From: Halopseudomonas xinjiangensis
Lineage (GTDB): Bacteria; Pseudomonadota; Gammaproteobacteria; Pseudomonadales; Pseudomonadaceae
Direction: 5' to 3'
Length of the DNA: 64,000 nucleotides
Assembly (NCBI RefSeq): GCF_900104945.1
Contig: NZ_LT629736.1
Span: forward strand, 1,302,001 to 1,366,000
The position numbers were made by a program, and so were the translations under genes. The notes beneath the pieces are model-generated. The model did no database searches and had not been told where the DNA came from. It saw nothing but the letters and a program-made list of their open reading frames with translations. Positions 31,955 through 43,782 of this stretch are shown here, piece after piece. Position 1 is the stretch's first letter, and each line of letters starts with the position of its first letter.

Positions 31955-34222
31955 ATGCTCAATAGAGATCTCGAGATCACCCTGAACCTGGCGTTCAAAG
32001 ATGCGCGCAACAAGCGCCACGAATTCATGACCGTCGAGCACTTGCTGCTTGCTTTGCTGGACAACCAGGCAGCTGTCTCCGTCATGCGCGCCTGCGGAGC
32101 CGATCTGGAGCGTTTGCGCCGCGAACTGACCGAATTTATCGATTCCACCACGCCGCTGATCCCCAAGCACGATCACGAGCGTGAGACGCAGCCGACGCTG
32201 GGTTTTCAGCGGGTGTTGCAGCGCGCCGTTTTTCACGTGCAAAGCTCCGGGAAGGGCGAAGTAAGCGGAGCCAACGTGCTCGTTGCGATCTTCAGCGAAC
32301 AGGAAAGCCAGGCTGTCTTTTTCCTGAAGCAGCAGCAGATCGCCCGCATCGATATCGTCAATTACATTTCCCATGGCATCTCCAAGGTGTCGGGCGAGTC
32401 CGAGCAGGCGCAGCCTGATCAGGAGCCGATGGACGAAGAGGGTGGTGAAGCCACCGCGGCGAACAATCCGCTGGAAAGCTATGCCAGCAACCTGAATGAG
32501 CAGGCACGGCAGGGCCGTATCGATCCGCTGGTCGGACGGGCCTCGGAGGTCGAGCGTGTCGCTCAGATTCTTGTGCGTCGTCGCAAGAACAACCCCTTGC
32601 TGGTTGGCGAGGCGGGGGTGGGCAAGACGGCGATTGCCGAAGGGCTGGCCAAACGTATCGTCGATGGTGAAGTGCCGGACATTCTCGCTGAGGCCGTGGT
32701 GTATTCGCTGGATCTCGGTGCGCTGCTGGCAGGTACAAAGTACCGGGGCGATTTCGAAAAGCGCTTCAAGGCTTTGCTCAAGGCGCTGAAAAAGCGTCCG
32801 CAGGCGATCCTGTTCATCGATGAAATTCACACCATTATCGGTGCCGGGGCAGCTTCCGGCGGTGTGATGGATGCGTCCAACCTGCTCAAGCCGTTGCTGT
32901 CTTCGGGCGAGTTGCGCTGCATAGGCTCGACGACCTTCCAGGAGTTCCGCGGCATCTTCGAGAAGGACCGCGCGCTTGCGCGTCGCTTCCAGAAGGTCGA
33001 CGTAGTCGAACCTTCCATCGAAGATACGATACAGATCCTCCGAGGCCTGAAAAGCCGGTTCGAAGAGCATCACGGCATCCCTTACACCGACGAGGCGCTG
33101 AAGGTCGCCGCAGAACTGGCTGCGCGCTATATCAACGACCGACACATGCCGGACAAGGCAATCGACGTCATTGACGAAGCCGGCGCCTATCAGCGGCTCA
33201 AGCCGGTCGAGGAGCGCGCCGAGCGCATCGACGTGAGCGAGGTCGAAGCGATCGTGGCCAAGATTGCGCGAATCCCTCCGAAGCACGTTTCCTCAAGCGA
33301 CAAGGAATTGCTGCAGAATCTCGAGCGCGACTTGAAGCTGGTCGTGTTCGGTCAGGACAACGCGATCGACGCGCTCTCAACGGCGATCAAGCTGTCCCGG
33401 GCGGGTCTGAAGTCGGCCGACAAGCCGGTCGGTTCGTTCCTGTTCTCTGGGCCGACGGGCGTCGGCAAGACTGAAGTGACGCGCCAGTTGGCCAAGAGCC
33501 TGGGTGTCGAGCTGCTGCGCTTCGACATGTCCGAGTACATGGAGCGTCATACCGTGTCGCGCCTGATCGGTGCGCCTCCCGGCTATGTTGGTTTCGACCA
33601 GGGCGGACTGCTGACCGAAGCGATCAACAAGAGCCCGCACTGTGTGTTGCTGCTCGACGAAATTGAGAAAGCGCATCCAGAGGTCTTCAACCTGCTACTG
33701 CAGGTCATGGACCACGGTACGCTGACCGATAACAACGGGCGCAAGGCGGACTTCCGCAACGTGATCATCGTGTTGACCACCAATGCCGGCGCCGAATCGA
33801 TGAGCCGTGCTTCGATCGGCTTCACCAAGCAGGATCACAGCACTGACGCGATGGAGGTCATCAAGAAGACCTTCACGCCGGAGTTCCGCAACCGTCTCGA
33901 CACCATCATCCAGTTCGGTCGTCTTAGCCACGAAAGCATCAAGTTCGTGGTGGACAAGTTCCTCACCGAACTGCAGGCGCAATTGGAAGACAAACACGTG
34001 CTTCTGGATGTCGATGAGAGCGCGCGTGATTGGCTTGCCGAGCATGGCTACGATCCGCTCATGGGCGCACGTCCCATGGCTCGCCTGATCCAGGACAAGA
34101 TCAAGCGACCATTGGCCGAGCAAATTCTGTTTGGCGAGCTCGCCGAAAATGGCGGCACGGTTCATGTCAGTCTGCGTGACGACGAGCTGGTGCTGGATGT
34201 CATGGAAGAAGAGCTGGCCTGA
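31955..34222 (+). CDS. clpA: ClpA, ATPase subunit of ClpAP protease
   Basis: ClpA is the AAA+ unfoldase that feeds substrates to ClpP. The 755-residue protein has the N-domain (1-145) with two Clp repeats, D1 with Walker A GEAGVGKT and D2 with Walker [14 protein letters not shown], Walker [12 protein letters not shown], and the ClpP-docking region near the C-terminus. Start ATG has GAGGTG upstream. It is the last gene of clpSA, followed by a strong terminator. Confidence 0.97.
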   Translation: MLNRDLEITLNLAFKDARNKRHEFMTVEHLLLALLDNQAAVSVMRACGADLERLRRELTEFIDSTTPLIPKHDHERETQPTLGFQRVLQRAVFHVQSSGKGEVSGANVLVAIFSEQESQAVFFLKQQQIARIDIVNYISHGISKVSGESEQAQPDQEPMDEEGGEATAANNPLESYASNLNEQARQGRIDPLVGRASEVERVAQILVRRRKNNPLLVGEAGVGKTAIAEGLAKRIVDGEVPDILAEAVVYSLDLGALLAGTKYRGDFEKRFKALLKALKKRPQAILFIDEIHTIIGAGAASGGVMDASNLLKPLLSSGELRCIGSTTFQEFRGIFEKDRALARRFQKVDVVEPSIEDTIQILRGLKSRFEEHHGIPYTDEALKVAAELAARYINDRHMPDKAIDVIDEAGAYQRLKPVEERAERIDVSEVEAIVAKIARIPPKHVSSSDKELLQNLERDLKLVVFGQDNAIDALSTAIKLSRAGLKSADKPVGSFLFSGPTGVGKTEVTRQLAKSLGVELLRFDMSEYMERHTVSRLIGAPPGYVGFDQGGLLTEAINKSPHCVLLLDEIEKAHPEVFNLLLQVMDHGTLTDNNGRKADFRNVIIVLTTNAGAESMSRASIGFTKQDHSTDAMEVIKKTFTPEFRNRLDTIIQFGRLSHESIKFVVDKFLTELQAQLEDKHVLLDVDESARDWLAEHGYDPLMGARPMARLIQDKIKRPLAEQILFGELAENGGTVHVSLRDDELVLDVMEEELA

Positions 34223-34235
34223 GCAGACCGGTAAT

Positions 34236-34265
34236 AAAAAAACCCGCCGAAAGGCGGGTTTTTTA
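34236..34265. terminator. Bidirectional terminator between clpA and xthA
   Basis: AACCCGCC (34241-34248) and GGCGGGTT (34253-34260) form a stem around GAAA, with an A run to the left and a T run to the right. It serves clpA (plus) and xthA (minus). Confidence 0.92.
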
Positions 34266-34281
34266 TGCACGAGAGAAAGCT

Positions 34282-35097
34282 TTAGAGGGCGAAGCGCGCC
34301 CAGACTGGAGCATGGTCGGACGGCTTCTCCATGCCGCGGATATCGTAGTCGATACCCGCCTCAACGCAGCTGTCTATCAGCCCTTTGCTGGCCATGACCA
34401 GATCGATACGCAAGCCCCGTTTGGGCTCGGCCTCGAAGCCACGGCTACGGTAATCGAACCAGCTGAAGCGGTCCGCCACATCGGGGTATTGGCGACGAAA
34501 CGTGTCTACCAGACCCCAGTCTTTCAGTCGTTGAAGCCAGGCACGCTCCTCCGGAAGGAAGCTGCATTTTCCGGTGCGAAGCCAGCGGCGCGCATTATCA
34601 GCACCGATGCCGATATCACAATCCTCGGGCGAAATATTGATATCGCCCATGACGACCAGGCGCGCATCCGGGCTGAAACTCTGCTCCAGGTGTGACTGCA
34701 GATCCGCGTAGAAACGCGTCTTGGCAGGGAACTTGACCGGATGGTCCCGGCTCTCACCTTGTGGAAAGTATCCATTGAAGACGATGACCGGTTTGCCATC
34801 CGGGCCGGGCACCTCGGCGGAAATCAACCGGCATTGTGCTTCGGGCGTGTCAGTTGGTAATCCCTTGGCTACCCAGGCTGGCTGTGCCCGAGTGAGTAAC
34901 GCCACACCGTAGTGGCCCTTTTGTCCGTGGAAATGTACGTGATAACCCAGGGAAGCGACGTCATCGTAAGGGAATGACGTATCGTCGACCTTGGTTTCCT
35001 GGAGGCCGATCACATCAGGATCATGGCGCTCAACCAATTCGGCAAGCTGGTGAGGTCTGGCCCGCAACCCGTTGATATTGAAAGAAACGAATTTCAT
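34282..35097 (-). CDS. xthA: Exodeoxyribonuclease III
   Basis: XthA is a Mg-dependent AP endonuclease and 3'-5' exonuclease in base-excision repair. The 271-residue protein has the endonuclease/exonuclease/phosphatase fold landmarks: [22 protein letters not shown] (metal-binding Glu), [13 protein letters not shown], and the terminal [10 protein letters not shown] with the catalytic Asp-His pair. It is divergent from tamA across 159 bp. Confidence 0.95.
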   Translation of the reverse strand: MKFVSFNINGLRARPHQLAELVERHDPDVIGLQETKVDDTSFPYDDVASLGYHVHFHGQKGHYGVALLTRAQPAWVAKGLPTDTPEAQCRLISAEVPGPDGKPVIVFNGYFPQGESRDHPVKFPAKTRFYADLQSHLEQSFSPDARLVVMGDINISPEDCDIGIGADNARRWLRTGKCSFLPEERAWLQRLKDWGLVDTFRRQYPDVADRFSWFDYRSRGFEAEPKRGLRIDLVMASKGLIDSCVEAGIDYDIRGMEKPSDHAPVWARFAL

Positions 35098-35256
35098 GGT
35101 GGTCCTGTATTCTGGTCAGTATCGGTCGGGACCAGCGCAAGGGAAACACGATACACAATGCAGGAACGTCTGCAAGCGAATGTACCTGGGCCCGAGCCGT
35201 TTCGCTTGCGCATGTTAGCATTACGCCTGCCAATTTGATGCCGGAAGACAAAAAAC

Positions 35257-36963
35257 ATGGCGCGTCCGTTACTCCTGATCAGCCTGCTCGCATGGTCGGC
35301 AGTCTGCCAGGCAGAACTGGTGGTTGATGTCGAACCCGCCAACGATAAAGTACGAGACAACATCCGCGCGTTCATCGGGCCGGTCGAGGCGCCGGATCAT
35401 CGCACCATGTGGAGGCTGGCAAGACACAGCCGTGAGCAGGCGATCGATGCCGCCCGAGCTTTGGGCTATTACGATGTTACGGTCCGACCCGAGGTCACCG
35501 GCCCCGAAGATGACCCCATATTGAGTCTTTCGGTTCAGCTAGGCGAGCCGGTACGTTTACGCGAAGTCACCATAGCCATCGGAGGTGAAGGGCAGGGCAC
35601 CGACCCTTTTCGGGTCCCGGAAACAGGGCAGCTGAAACCCGGCGCCGTGCTCAATCACGGCAATTACGAGTCGCTCAAGACACTGCTCTCCAACCAGGCG
35701 TTGCGCTACGGTTACTTCTCCGGAGAATTCACGCGAAACCGACTAGTGGTCAATCCGGACGCCCAGTACGCCGATATCCAGCTTCGCTACGACACCGGAC
35801 AACGCTATCGCCTCGGCCAGGTGTCTTTTTCCGAAACCCCCTTCAATGAAGATCTCCTCGATCGCATGGTGCTATTCGAGCCTGGGGTTCCGTATAACTC
35901 GGATCTGCTCGCCGAGCTCAATCGCGATCTTCTCGCAAGTGGTTATTTCGATACGGTGCAGGTAACCGCGCCGGCCGAAGAGGCGGAGGATCTGCGGATA
36001 CCGGTACGCGTTTATCTGGAAGAGCGCGAGCCGAATTCGCTGGGCCTTGGAGCCGGCTTTTCCACAGACGTGGGGCCGCGGCTGCGTGTGGATTGGCGTC
36101 AGCATTACCTCAATGCAAAGGGGCATAGCCGCGGTGCGGAGCTTGAGCTCTCAGCGCCCCGTCAGGAACTCACCGGTTTTTATCAGATTCCGTTGACCCC
36201 TCCGCAGTCGAGCAACCTGCGGCTGTTCACCGGGCTGCTGCGCGACACTGTTGAGGATGTCGATACGGTCAACTTCACCATAGGTGGGTTGCACCAGAGG
36301 CGCCTCGAAGACGGCTGGGAGCGCGGCATCGGTCTTCGCCTGCTTCACGAGCGCTTCACTATCGGCAACGATGAAGGGAACAGCACGCTGCTGCTGCCGA
36401 GCATTTCGTTCCAGAAGACCCACAGCGACGGGAGCGTCGATCCGGCGAAGGGCTATAGCCTCAGATTCGAGCTTCAGGGCGCGAAGGAAGGGCTCGTCTC
36501 CGATATCGATCTGATCCATGCGAGCGCCGCCGCACGCGGTCTGTACACTGTAAAAGAACGGCACCGCATGCTCGTTCGTACGCAACTTGGCGGCATGGTG
36601 ACCAGCGATTTCGATAGCGTGCCACCTACGCTGCGCTTCTTCGCCGGCGGCGATCAGAGCGTACGAGGGTATGACTACAGGACACTATCACCCGTTGACG
36701 AGACCGGTGAGCACATCGGGGGTCAGTACCTGGTGGCTGGCAGTCTGGAATACCAGTACGAGTTCATCGACAACTGGCGTGGTGCGGTCTTTGTCGACCA
36801 CGGCAACGCCGTCGATTCGCTGAGTGACCCGCTCAAGACCAGTGTTGGCGTGGGTATTCGCTGGGTTTCGCCAGTGGGTCCGATCCGGATCGATGTCGCC
36901 AAGTCCGTTAGCGACCCGGAAGAAGGGTTCAGAATCCATTTCGCCATGGGGCCTGAGCTGTGA
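35257..36963 (+). CDS. tamA: TamA, Omp85-family outer membrane translocation protein
   Basis: TamA is the outer-membrane part of the translocation and assembly module, acting with TamB in protein insertion and probably lipid transfer. The 568-residue precursor has a signal peptide (1-20, cleaved at CQA/E), three N-terminal POTRA domains (about 20-260), and a 16-strand barrel with the Omp85 motif GGDQSVRGYDYR and a C-terminal strand ending in [11 protein letters not shown]. tamB starts within its stop codon (GTGA), so the two are coupled. Confidence 0.94.
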   Translation: MARPLLLISLLAWSAVCQAELVVDVEPANDKVRDNIRAFIGPVEAPDHRTMWRLARHSREQAIDAARALGYYDVTVRPEVTGPEDDPILSLSVQLGEPVRLREVTIAIGGEGQGTDPFRVPETGQLKPGAVLNHGNYESLKTLLSNQALRYGYFSGEFTRNRLVVNPDAQYADIQLRYDTGQRYRLGQVSFSETPFNEDLLDRMVLFEPGVPYNSDLLAELNRDLLASGYFDTVQVTAPAEEAEDLRIPVRVYLEEREPNSLGLGAGFSTDVGPRLRVDWRQHYLNAKGHSRGAELELSAPRQELTGFYQIPLTPPQSSNLRLFTGLLRDTVEDVDTVNFTIGGLHQRRLEDGWERGIGLRLLHERFTIGNDEGNSTLLLPSISFQKTHSDGSVDPAKGYSLRFELQGAKEGLVSDIDLIHASAAARGLYTVKERHRMLVRTQLGGMVTSDFDSVPPTLRFFAGGDQSVRGYDYRTLSPVDETGEHIGGQYLVAGSLEYQYEFIDNWRGAVFVDHGNAVDSLSDPLKTSVGVGIRWVSPVGPIRIDVAKSVSDPEEGFRIHFAMGPEL

Positions 36964-39900
36964 TCTGGTTTTTCGTCAAGGTGCTGTTGCGCGGGCTGCT
37001 GATTCTGGCGTTGATCCCAATCGTGCTAGGTCTGTTGCTCACTAGCGAAGGGGTCAACGCATGGCTGATTGAGCGCATTGAAGGCCTGGAGCCCAGGCTG
37101 CAGCTCGATCACACGGGCGGGACGCTGTGGGAGGGCTTCCAATTCGATCGCATCGTCTGGCAGGACGATGGCATTCACGTGGTGGTACGCGACGTCTCAT
37201 CCGACTGGGAAACACGTTGTCTTGCCGATCGCCGACTCTGCATCGAGCATATCGATATTGGCAGTATCGTGGTACAGACCGACCCGGAGGCAGTGGTTGA
37301 GGAAGAAGAGCCAGCGGATGAAGGGCAGCCGGTTTCGCTGCCCGATATAAACCTGCCTATAGCGATTCAGCTGGACAGATTGCGTGTCGGCAGCCTCACC
37401 TTGAACGAACAGGACCCGCTGCTCAACGAAGTCGTGCTCGTTGCTCGTATGCGCGGCGATCAGCTGACAGTCATCGAATTTGTCGGTCAAGGCCCCGATC
37501 TCAGCTGGTCGCTGGACGGCGAGCTACGCACCTCAGGGGACTGGCCGTTGATGGTTAAAGCCGACGTCGACGCTCCGCCGGTCAATGACCAGCCGCTCAG
37601 CGCCAGCTTGCGACTGGGTGGCAGCCTGGAGCGTCTCGCTATCGACCTGCGCACCCGGGGCTACGTCGACGGAAGTCTGGAGGGGATCGTCCAGCCGTTG
37701 GAGCCTGATCTTCCTGTAAATCTTGAGTGGCGAGGCGAGCCCTTCCTTGTGCTGGATACGCTTCCGGAAACGCTTACGCTTGAAGAGTGGCAGATCAACG
37801 CCGAAGGCAACCTGGATCAGGGGATCGACGTGCGCGCCACGGCAACCCTGCCAGGCCAAGGGGGGGACGTCCGCCTTGCTCTCGACGCGTTAGTACAACA
37901 GACCCGATTGCCTGAACTGACGCTACGGTTGTCCGTCGCCGACGCGCCGGAGCGACATCTTTCCCTCGATGCGGTTGCCGAGTGGGCGGAGACACCGAGT
38001 GCAGACGCGACGCTACTCATGGAGGTGTTCCCCTGGCAGTGGCTGTATCCGGTCGAGACGGGCGAACTGGACATCAACCGGCTCGAGGCTGACGCCAGCC
38101 TGCGCGGGGAGGAATTTCGAGCGGAGCTGACCACATCGCTCACTGGCGTGGCCGGGCAGCCGGCGGACATTACACTTACAGCACAGGGCACCCCCGAGCA
38201 GGTGACAGTCAGCAACCTGTACATTTCCACCCCGGCTGGAAGCGCCCGGGGACAGGCGGTGGTCGGACTGGCAGAAGAATTGAACTGGGATGCTCAGCTT
38301 CAGCTTGAAAATCTTGACCCTGGGGTGTTCGTCGCAGACTTGCCAGGCCGACTCAACGGACCGGTAAGCAGTACCGGTCGCATCACCGATGACGGCCCTC
38401 GGTTCGAAGCGGACTGGAACCTTGAAGGAACGCTACGGGAGCAGCCCCTTAAGCTCAGCGGTGAGCTGCAGAGCGAAGAGGGTACCTTCACCGTCTCTGA
38501 CCTCATACTCCGTCAAGGTCCCAACCGCATCACCGGTCAAGGCGCCTGGGGCGAGCGCATCGCTGCGGACCTGGATATCGATCTGAGCAACCTGGCGACG
38601 CTATGGCCGGGATTGACTGGCACGCTCCAGGGCACCGTCAACGCCACTGGCGACCCGTCCGAACCTACCCTGGTCCTGCAACTGGATGGCAACGAACTGG
38701 GCTATGCGGACATGGGCCTCGGCGAGCTCACAGCCAACGGCACCGTCACGCTATCTGAAACGCTACCGATGGATTTGACGCTGCAGGCCAATCGCATCCG
38801 GACTGGCGAAACCTGGCTGGGCAACCTGACGCTTGACCTGGACGGGGACAAGGCGCGGCATGCTCTCGACCTGGACCTTTCAGGCGGCCAGCTACAAGCG
38901 GACACCACCATAGTGGGCAGTCTTGATGAGGAGACATGGCAAGGTGCGCTAACCGCTGGTGAGCTTGCCTTCGAGGACATGGTCTGGCGGCTTGCAGAAG
39001 ACGCCGGGATCCGTTACCAACTCCAGCCAGGGCGCCTCACGCTTGAAGGACATTGTTGGGCGCACGAGAGCGGCCGTCTCTGCTTCGACGGGCAGCAACA
39101 GCTGCTGCCTGACCGTGACATCGACCTGGCAATGGCGAACTTTCCCCTATCTTCGCTCGAGCAATGGCTGCCGGAGGACTTTGCCTGGCTGGGCGAGCTG
39201 GACGCCGATATCGATTTCAGCCAGCGCGCCGGTGGCCAGCCGGTCGCCAATATTGTGGTCAGCAGTCGCGATGGCGTAATTACGGTCAGCAATCCCGAGC
39301 AGACACTTGATTTCAATTACTCGAACCTCGAGTTGACCAGCGAGCTCGACGCAGGGCAGGCGCGTAATCGGCTGCTGTTGTCCGGCGAGACGCTCGGTGA
39401 TCTGGACGTGCAGGCCAACGTCGACGACCCCGCTGGCGAACAGCGGCTCTCCGGGAGTTTCAGCCTGGACGGGTTCAGTCTGAACTTTCTGCAGCCTTTT
39501 CTACCCCAGGTGGCGACGCTGGAGGCTGAACTGCAAGGCCAGGGTGAGCTCGGTGGAACGCTGACCGAGCCCGCGGTGAACGGCGAGATCGTGTTGGAGG
39601 ATGGTTTGATTGCCGGGCCGGAGCTGCCGGTGAGCTTCGAAGATCTCGACCTGCGGGTTGGGATTGACGGGCAAACTGCAGACATCAACGGGAACTGGCG
39701 CAGTGGCGCAAACGGTGAGGGCAGCCTTACCGGACAGGTGACCTGGGCGCCGGAACTCAACCTGTCGCTCACGCTTGCCGGCAGTGCACTGCCGGTCATC
39801 GTTGCGCCTTATGCCGATCTGATCGTCAGTCCCGATTTGCGCGTGTCCCTGCAGGAGAACCGCTTGCGCGTCCGCGGCAAGATCGCGGTGCCGGAAGGTA

Positions 39901-40688
39901 ATATCACCATTCGCGAACTCCCCGAGCAGGCAGTACGGGTATCGCCCGACGAAGTAATAGTCGGCGAAGATGAAGAGACCGTGGAGGACGAGCTGCCGCT
40001 GGAGATCGACGCCCGGGTTCAACTGGTCATTGGCGATCAGCTGCGGTTCTCCGGTTTCGGTCTTACCGGTCGGCTGAGCGGGCGGATTCAAGTCGATGAA
40101 GAACTGACAGCCAACGGCGATCTGAATATCCTCAACGGGCGCTTCCGGCGGTTTGGTCAGCGCCTGACCCTACGCCGCGCTCAGATACTGTTCGCCGGGC
40201 CCATCAGCCAGCCCTTTCTGAACATCGAGGCAGTGCGTGAGGTGGACGACGTCACAGCAGGTCTGCGCCTGACTGGCCGTGCGGAAGCTCCACAATCCGA
40301 GGTATTTTCCGAGCCAGCCATGCCGCAGGAACAGGCGTTGTCCTACCTGATTCTCGGTCGCCCGCTGGGAAGCGATAGCGGCGACAATAACATGCTGGGT
40401 CAGGCAGCCCTCGCGCTGGGCATGGCAGGCAGCGGGCCTGTTACGCAAAACATTGCCGAATCACTGGGCATCCAGAACTTCCAGCTGGAAACCGAAGGCA
40501 GCGGCACCGAGACACAAGTGGTCGCCGCCGGTTACCTTACCGATCGCCTCAGCGTGCGCTACGGCGTTGGCGTGTTCGAACCAGCTAACCAGTTGGCTCT
40601 GCGATACGATCTTAGCAAGAGACTGTACCTCGAAGCGGTCAGCGGCTTGGCGAGTTCACTGGATTTCTTCTATCGTATCGACTTCTAG
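36960..40688 (+). CDS. tamB: TamB, periplasm-spanning translocation module subunit
   Basis: TamB is anchored in the inner membrane and spans the periplasm to TamA as a long beta-taco groove related to lipid-transfer proteins. The 1242-residue protein has one N-terminal transmembrane helix (about 5-27), many repetitive beta segments, and the C-terminal DUF490 domain with [17 protein letters not shown] and a terminal LDFFYRIDF. The start is GTG at 36960, overlapping the tamA stop by 4 bp. Length is typical (E. coli 1259). Confidence 0.95.
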   Translation: MIWFFVKVLLRGLLILALIPIVLGLLLTSEGVNAWLIERIEGLEPRLQLDHTGGTLWEGFQFDRIVWQDDGIHVVVRDVSSDWETRCLADRRLCIEHIDIGSIVVQTDPEAVVEEEEPADEGQPVSLPDINLPIAIQLDRLRVGSLTLNEQDPLLNEVVLVARMRGDQLTVIEFVGQGPDLSWSLDGELRTSGDWPLMVKADVDAPPVNDQPLSASLRLGGSLERLAIDLRTRGYVDGSLEGIVQPLEPDLPVNLEWRGEPFLVLDTLPETLTLEEWQINAEGNLDQGIDVRATATLPGQGGDVRLALDALVQQTRLPELTLRLSVADAPERHLSLDAVAEWAETPSADATLLMEVFPWQWLYPVETGELDINRLEADASLRGEEFRAELTTSLTGVAGQPADITLTAQGTPEQVTVSNLYISTPAGSARGQAVVGLAEELNWDAQLQLENLDPGVFVADLPGRLNGPVSSTGRITDDGPRFEADWNLEGTLREQPLKLSGELQSEEGTFTVSDLILRQGPNRITGQGAWGERIAADLDIDLSNLATLWPGLTGTLQGTVNATGDPSEPTLVLQLDGNELGYADMGLGELTANGTVTLSETLPMDLTLQANRIRTGETWLGNLTLDLDGDKARHALDLDLSGGQLQADTTIVGSLDEETWQGALTAGELAFEDMVWRLAEDAGIRYQLQPGRLTLEGHCWAHESGRLCFDGQQQLLPDRDIDLAMANFPLSSLEQWLPEDFAWLGELDADIDFSQRAGGQPVANIVVSSRDGVITVSNPEQTLDFNYSNLELTSELDAGQARNRLLLSGETLGDLDVQANVDDPAGEQRLSGSFSLDGFSLNFLQPFLPQVATLEAELQGQGELGGTLTEPAVNGEIVLEDGLIAGPELPVSFEDLDLRVGIDGQTADINGNWRSGANGEGSLTGQVTWAPELNLSLTLAGSALPVIVAPYADLIVSPDLRVSLQENRLRVRGKIAVPEGNITIRELPEQAVRVSPDEVIVGEDEETVEDELPLEIDARVQLVIGDQLRFSGFGLTGRLSGRIQVDEELTANGDLNILNGRFRRFGQRLTLRRAQILFAGPISQPFLNIEAVREVDDVTAGLRLTGRAEAPQSEVFSEPAMPQEQALSYLILGRPLGSDSGDNNMLGQAALALGMAGSGPVTQNIAESLGIQNFQLETEGSGTETQVVAAGYLTDRLSVRYGVGVFEPANQLALRYDLSKRLYLEAVSGLASSLDFFYRIDF

Positions 40689-40735
40689 CCCGACCAACCC
40701 ATCGGCTGCAACGCAGCCGTTCACAAGGAGCAGTT

Positions 40736-41236
40736 ATGTCTAGCGTCACTCTCAAGGGCAATCCCATCAATGTAGCCGGCTCGCTTCCCGAAGTGGGTGC
40801 TCAGGCACCAGCGTTCACGCTGGTGGCCAAGGATCTGTCGGATGTCAGCCTGGCCAGCCTGAGCGGCAAGCGCAAGATCCTCAACATCTTCCCCAGCGTC
40901 GATACGCCAACCTGCGCCATGTCTGTCCGGCAGTTCAACAGCCGGGCGAGCAAGTTGGATAACACCGCCGTGTTGTGCATCTCCGCCGACCTGCCTTTCG
41001 CCCAGTCGCGCTTCTGCGGCGCCGAAGGACTCGACAACGTCATGACGCTCTCAACCATGCGCGGCCGCGATTTCCTGCGCGACTATGGCGTCGAGATTGA
41101 AAATGGTCCGCTAGCCGGAGTGTCGGCCCGGGCAGTAGTGGTCCTCGACGAGAACGACAAGGTTGTGCATAGCGAACTCGTCTCGGAGATCGCCAACGAG
41201 CCCGACTACGAAAAAGCATTGTCGGCCCTGAGCTGA
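40736..41236 (+). CDS. tpx: Thiol peroxidase Tpx
   Basis: Tpx is an atypical two-cysteine peroxiredoxin of the periplasm or cytoplasm that reduces hydroperoxides with thioredoxin. In 166 residues it has the peroxidatic Cys60 in [11 protein letters not shown] and resolving Cys94 in SRFCGAEGL, matching E. coli Cys61/Cys95. AGGAG lies just before the ATG. It follows tamB by 47 bp and converges on the glycosyltransferase gene. Confidence 0.96.
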   Translation: MSSVTLKGNPINVAGSLPEVGAQAPAFTLVAKDLSDVSLASLSGKRKILNIFPSVDTPTCAMSVRQFNSRASKLDNTAVLCISADLPFAQSRFCGAEGLDNVMTLSTMRGRDFLRDYGVEIENGPLAGVSARAVVVLDENDKVVHSELVSEIANEPDYEKALSALS

Positions 41237-41247
41237 GTCAGAAATCA

Positions 41248-41268
41248 GGGGCCAGGTTCACTGGCCCC
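41248..41268. terminator. Convergent hairpin between tpx and the glycosyltransferase gene
   Basis: GGGGCCAG (41248-41255) and CTGGCCCC (41261-41268) make a perfect 8-bp stem with a GTTCA loop. It overlaps the last codons and stop of the glycosyltransferase gene and lies 11 bp past tpx. The flanking T tracts are weak, so termination efficiency is uncertain. Confidence 0.6.
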
Positions 41269-42658
41269 ACTTTCCACTGCGACGCATGGTGCCCCAGCTG
41301 TGCTTGCGCCGAGCGAACCACTGATACATTCCCCTGCATCGCCACAAGGTATTGAGCTGGCGATAGCCGAAGTTCTCCAGTACAGCCATGCCAAACAGCC
41401 TTAACACGTCGCGACGCCGGTTATAGACGCGAAACGACATCGTCTCCAGCAATAGGCCGTTCACTGACAACAAGATGCCCATACCTATCGCTACCAGCAG
41501 GAATATGGCCATGGCCGTGTGAGATATCCAGCCCATCGCCAGCCCGACTAACATGAAGAGGTAACCAGCCAGTTCGATCAACGGGCCCAACCATTCGAAC
41601 ACTGCCATGAACGGCCAGGCCAGCCAGCCGGGCGCTCCGCCGCGGGTACTGAAGCAGAGTCGGGGGTGAGCTGCCAGACTCTCGGCGAGGCCGCGCTGCC
41701 ACCGGCTGCGCTGACGGCCGAGGGTACCGATGTCTTCCGGCGCTTCGGTCCAGCATATGGGGTCGGGCAAGTAGCGAATACAGTACGGAATGCGATTGAG
41801 ACGATGATGCCGGTGTAGCCGGACCACCAGCTCCATGTCCTCGCCGACCGTGTCGCTGCGGTAGCCGCCTACCTGCATGACCCGCTCACGATCGAACAAA
41901 CCGAACGCGCCGGAGATGATCAGCACAGCATTCAAAGGAGACCAGCCGAGTCGGCCGAACAGGAAGGCACGCAGATATTCGACGATCTGGAATCGCGCGA
42001 TCCAGTTCGTGGGCAAACCGGCGCTGACCAGAAAGCCGCCACGTACGGTTGAGCCGTTGGCGATGCGGACGGTGCCTCCCGCAGCGATCGTGTGGGTGTC
42101 TTCAAGAAATGGCTGTACGACGCGCAGCAGGCTGTCTCGCTGCAGGATCGAGTCGGCGTCCACCCCGCAGAACAAGCCATGGCGTGCGGCATTGATGCCT
42201 GCGTTCAGCGCATCGGCCTTACCGCCGTTTTCCTTGTCGAGGACTTTCAGATTGGGGTAGCGTCGCGAGCGGTAGATGCCGACCACCGGCTTGTGCGGTA
42301 CCGCCTGGCGCAGAGGCTCCGGATAGGCGAGCAGGTCAAACTCCTCGCTCAGCACCGCCAGCGTGCTGTCCTTCGAGCCATCGTTGATGACGATCACTTC
42401 GAGCTCCGGGTATTGCAACTGCAACATTGAGCGTACCGAGGTACGAATGGTCGCTTCTTCGTTGAAGGCCGGCATGAGCACTGAGATAGCGGGTTCGACA
42501 CCGAGGTAGGGGGCGGCTTCGCCAATCTCGGCATGCCGGCGGATGTAGCCCAGCAGGCTGACCATCGATAACAGGTTCAATAGCAGATACGTGCCGTTGA
42601 GCAGCAGAAAATAGACAATGACCCCAACCTGCACCCACCAATGCCAGCCGGAGCTCAT
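41258..42658 (-). CDS. Processive family 2 glycosyltransferase, membrane-bound
   Basis: This 466-residue inner-membrane protein resembles PgaC-, hyaluronan- and cellulose-synthase-type enzymes that polymerise a sugar and pass the chain through the membrane. An N-terminal helix (about 8-35) precedes the GT-A domain: SVLMPAFNEEATI, VINDGSKDST, the DxD-type GVDADSI, GEDMELVVRLHR with the catalytic Asp, and GRQRSRWQRG, which is the Q-x-x-R-W motif of processive enzymes. Three or four C-terminal helices follow (about 325-410). No PilZ domain is present. It is the last gene of a five-gene overlapping operon with YaiO and a two-component system. The polymer is unknown. Confidence 0.88.
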   Translation of the reverse strand: MSSGWHWWVQVGVIVYFLLLNGTYLLLNLLSMVSLLGYIRRHAEIGEAAPYLGVEPAISVLMPAFNEEATIRTSVRSMLQLQYPELEVIVINDGSKDSTLAVLSEEFDLLAYPEPLRQAVPHKPVVGIYRSRRYPNLKVLDKENGGKADALNAGINAARHGLFCGVDADSILQRDSLLRVVQPFLEDTHTIAAGGTVRIANGSTVRGGFLVSAGLPTNWIARFQIVEYLRAFLFGRLGWSPLNAVLIISGAFGLFDRERVMQVGGYRSDTVGEDMELVVRLHRHHRLNRIPYCIRYLPDPICWTEAPEDIGTLGRQRSRWQRGLAESLAAHPRLCFSTRGGAPGWLAWPFMAVFEWLGPLIELAGYLFMLVGLAMGWISHTAMAIFLLVAIGMGILLSVNGLLLETMSFRVYNRRRDVLRLFGMAVLENFGYRQLNTLWRCRGMYQWFARRKHSWGTMRRSGKWGQ

Positions 42659-43782
42659 TCGCGTCGCTCCGCGATGACACGGCGCAGTGCATCCTGGCCG
42701 TACCGGTCGGGAAAAGTCTCGGCAAGCTCCAGCAGCTTCGCATCGCTATAACCGGGTAGCGAGGCGACGGCGTCGGCCGCAGCCTGGCGTACCCACCAAC
42801 TCAAGTCGGTGAGCATGCCAATCAGCCACTCGGCGTCGTCTGGATCCGCCTGGTACCGAAAGGTCTGTACCGCTACGAGCCGAACGTTGGCATCGGTGTG
42901 GTCAAACTGAGCCAATATTCGCGTGCGGTCCCTTGGGTCGTTGATTGCGCCAAGACAGCGCAACGCGGTCTGCAGCAGGTCGGCAGCCGCTTCGCTGTCT
43001 AGCTGTAGACGAGCCCAGGGGCCAGTCAGCCGTGGCTCCGCGAAGGTCATCAAGCTCGCCAGGCGATGCCGTTGGGGCTCGTCGGCGGCATACATCGTGG
43101 CCAGCAGGGCGGGAGTAACAGCTGCGGGTTCGGCGTACTGACAGAGAGCAGCAAGCCGGGGCAGCGCCCAATCCTGTCGCTTCAGGGCGATGGGTAGCAC
43201 CACCTCCATGGCTCGTGTCGCATCGATAGCGATGAGCGTCTGCGCCGCCGCCAACGCCAATATCGCGTTTCGGTGATCAAGCAATGCGGCAATCGCATCC
43301 CAGTGACGCAGACTGCCGAAGTAGCGCAAACAGGTGAGCGCAATCAGTCGCTTACGTACGCCTCCTCGCAAGAGTTCGAGGACGTAAGGCCCCATGCCGA
43401 GCGCATCCAGCGCGGCATTCATCCTTTCCCGTGCCGTACCACGCAAATGTTGTTGCAGGCGGTTCCATTGCAGTACCCACCACAACCGGTCTCGACGGGC
43501 CAGCTTCGGGGGGGCCGAGGGCAGCCCATCGCTGATGCTGCACAGCGCCAGAAAAGGCCGCCAGCTCTCATTGAATGTCTTGCGCCGGCGGGCTCGACGG
43601 TTTCCAAGCTCCGATAACGCGACGACCTGCAGCATGATCGCCAGTGTGATCAGGGTCAAAACGATGGCTGAATAGACCGCGATGCGCAACATGGGCTCCG
43701 TGGGAACCCAGTCTCGCCATACACTCAGAAGATCGCTCCGACACAGCCAGGCCGGACAAGCCAGGACGGTGTCAGAAAGCAT
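42655..43782 (-). CDS. Membrane-anchored HEAT-repeat protein
   Basis: This protein of about 375 residues has one membrane helix (MLRIAVYSAIVLTLITLAIMLQV region, about 31-55) and then a helical repeat domain of HEAT/PBS-lyase type, e.g. LRYFGSLRHWDAIAALLDHRNAILALAAAQTLIAID, FDHTDANVRLVAVQTFRYQADP and LSWWVRQAAADAVASLPG. Such repeats are protein-interaction scaffolds; here a link between synthase and outer-membrane parts is plausible. I use ATG 43782, which overlaps the YaiO stop by 11 bp; ATG 43692 is the alternative. Its stop overlaps the glycosyltransferase start (ATGA). Confidence 0.78.
   Translation of the reverse strand: MLSDTVLACPAWLCRSDLLSVWRDWVPTEPMLRIAVYSAIVLTLITLAIMLQVVALSELGNRRARRRKTFNESWRPFLALCSISDGLPSAPPKLARRDRLWWVLQWNRLQQHLRGTARERMNAALDALGMGPYVLELLRGGVRKRLIALTCLRYFGSLRHWDAIAALLDHRNAILALAAAQTLIAIDATRAMEVVLPIALKRQDWALPRLAALCQYAEPAAVTPALLATMYAADEPQRHRLASLMTFAEPRLTGPWARLQLDSEAAADLLQTALRCLGAINDPRDRTRILAQFDHTDANVRLVAVQTFRYQADPDDAEWLIGMLTDLSWWVRQAAADAVASLPGYSDAKLLELAETFPDRYGQDALRRVIAERRE

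Noticed and set aside
31940-33286. 448-codon minus-strand open frame across clpA
   Set aside because: It is the reverse-strand shadow of clpA; the sequence has no family features.
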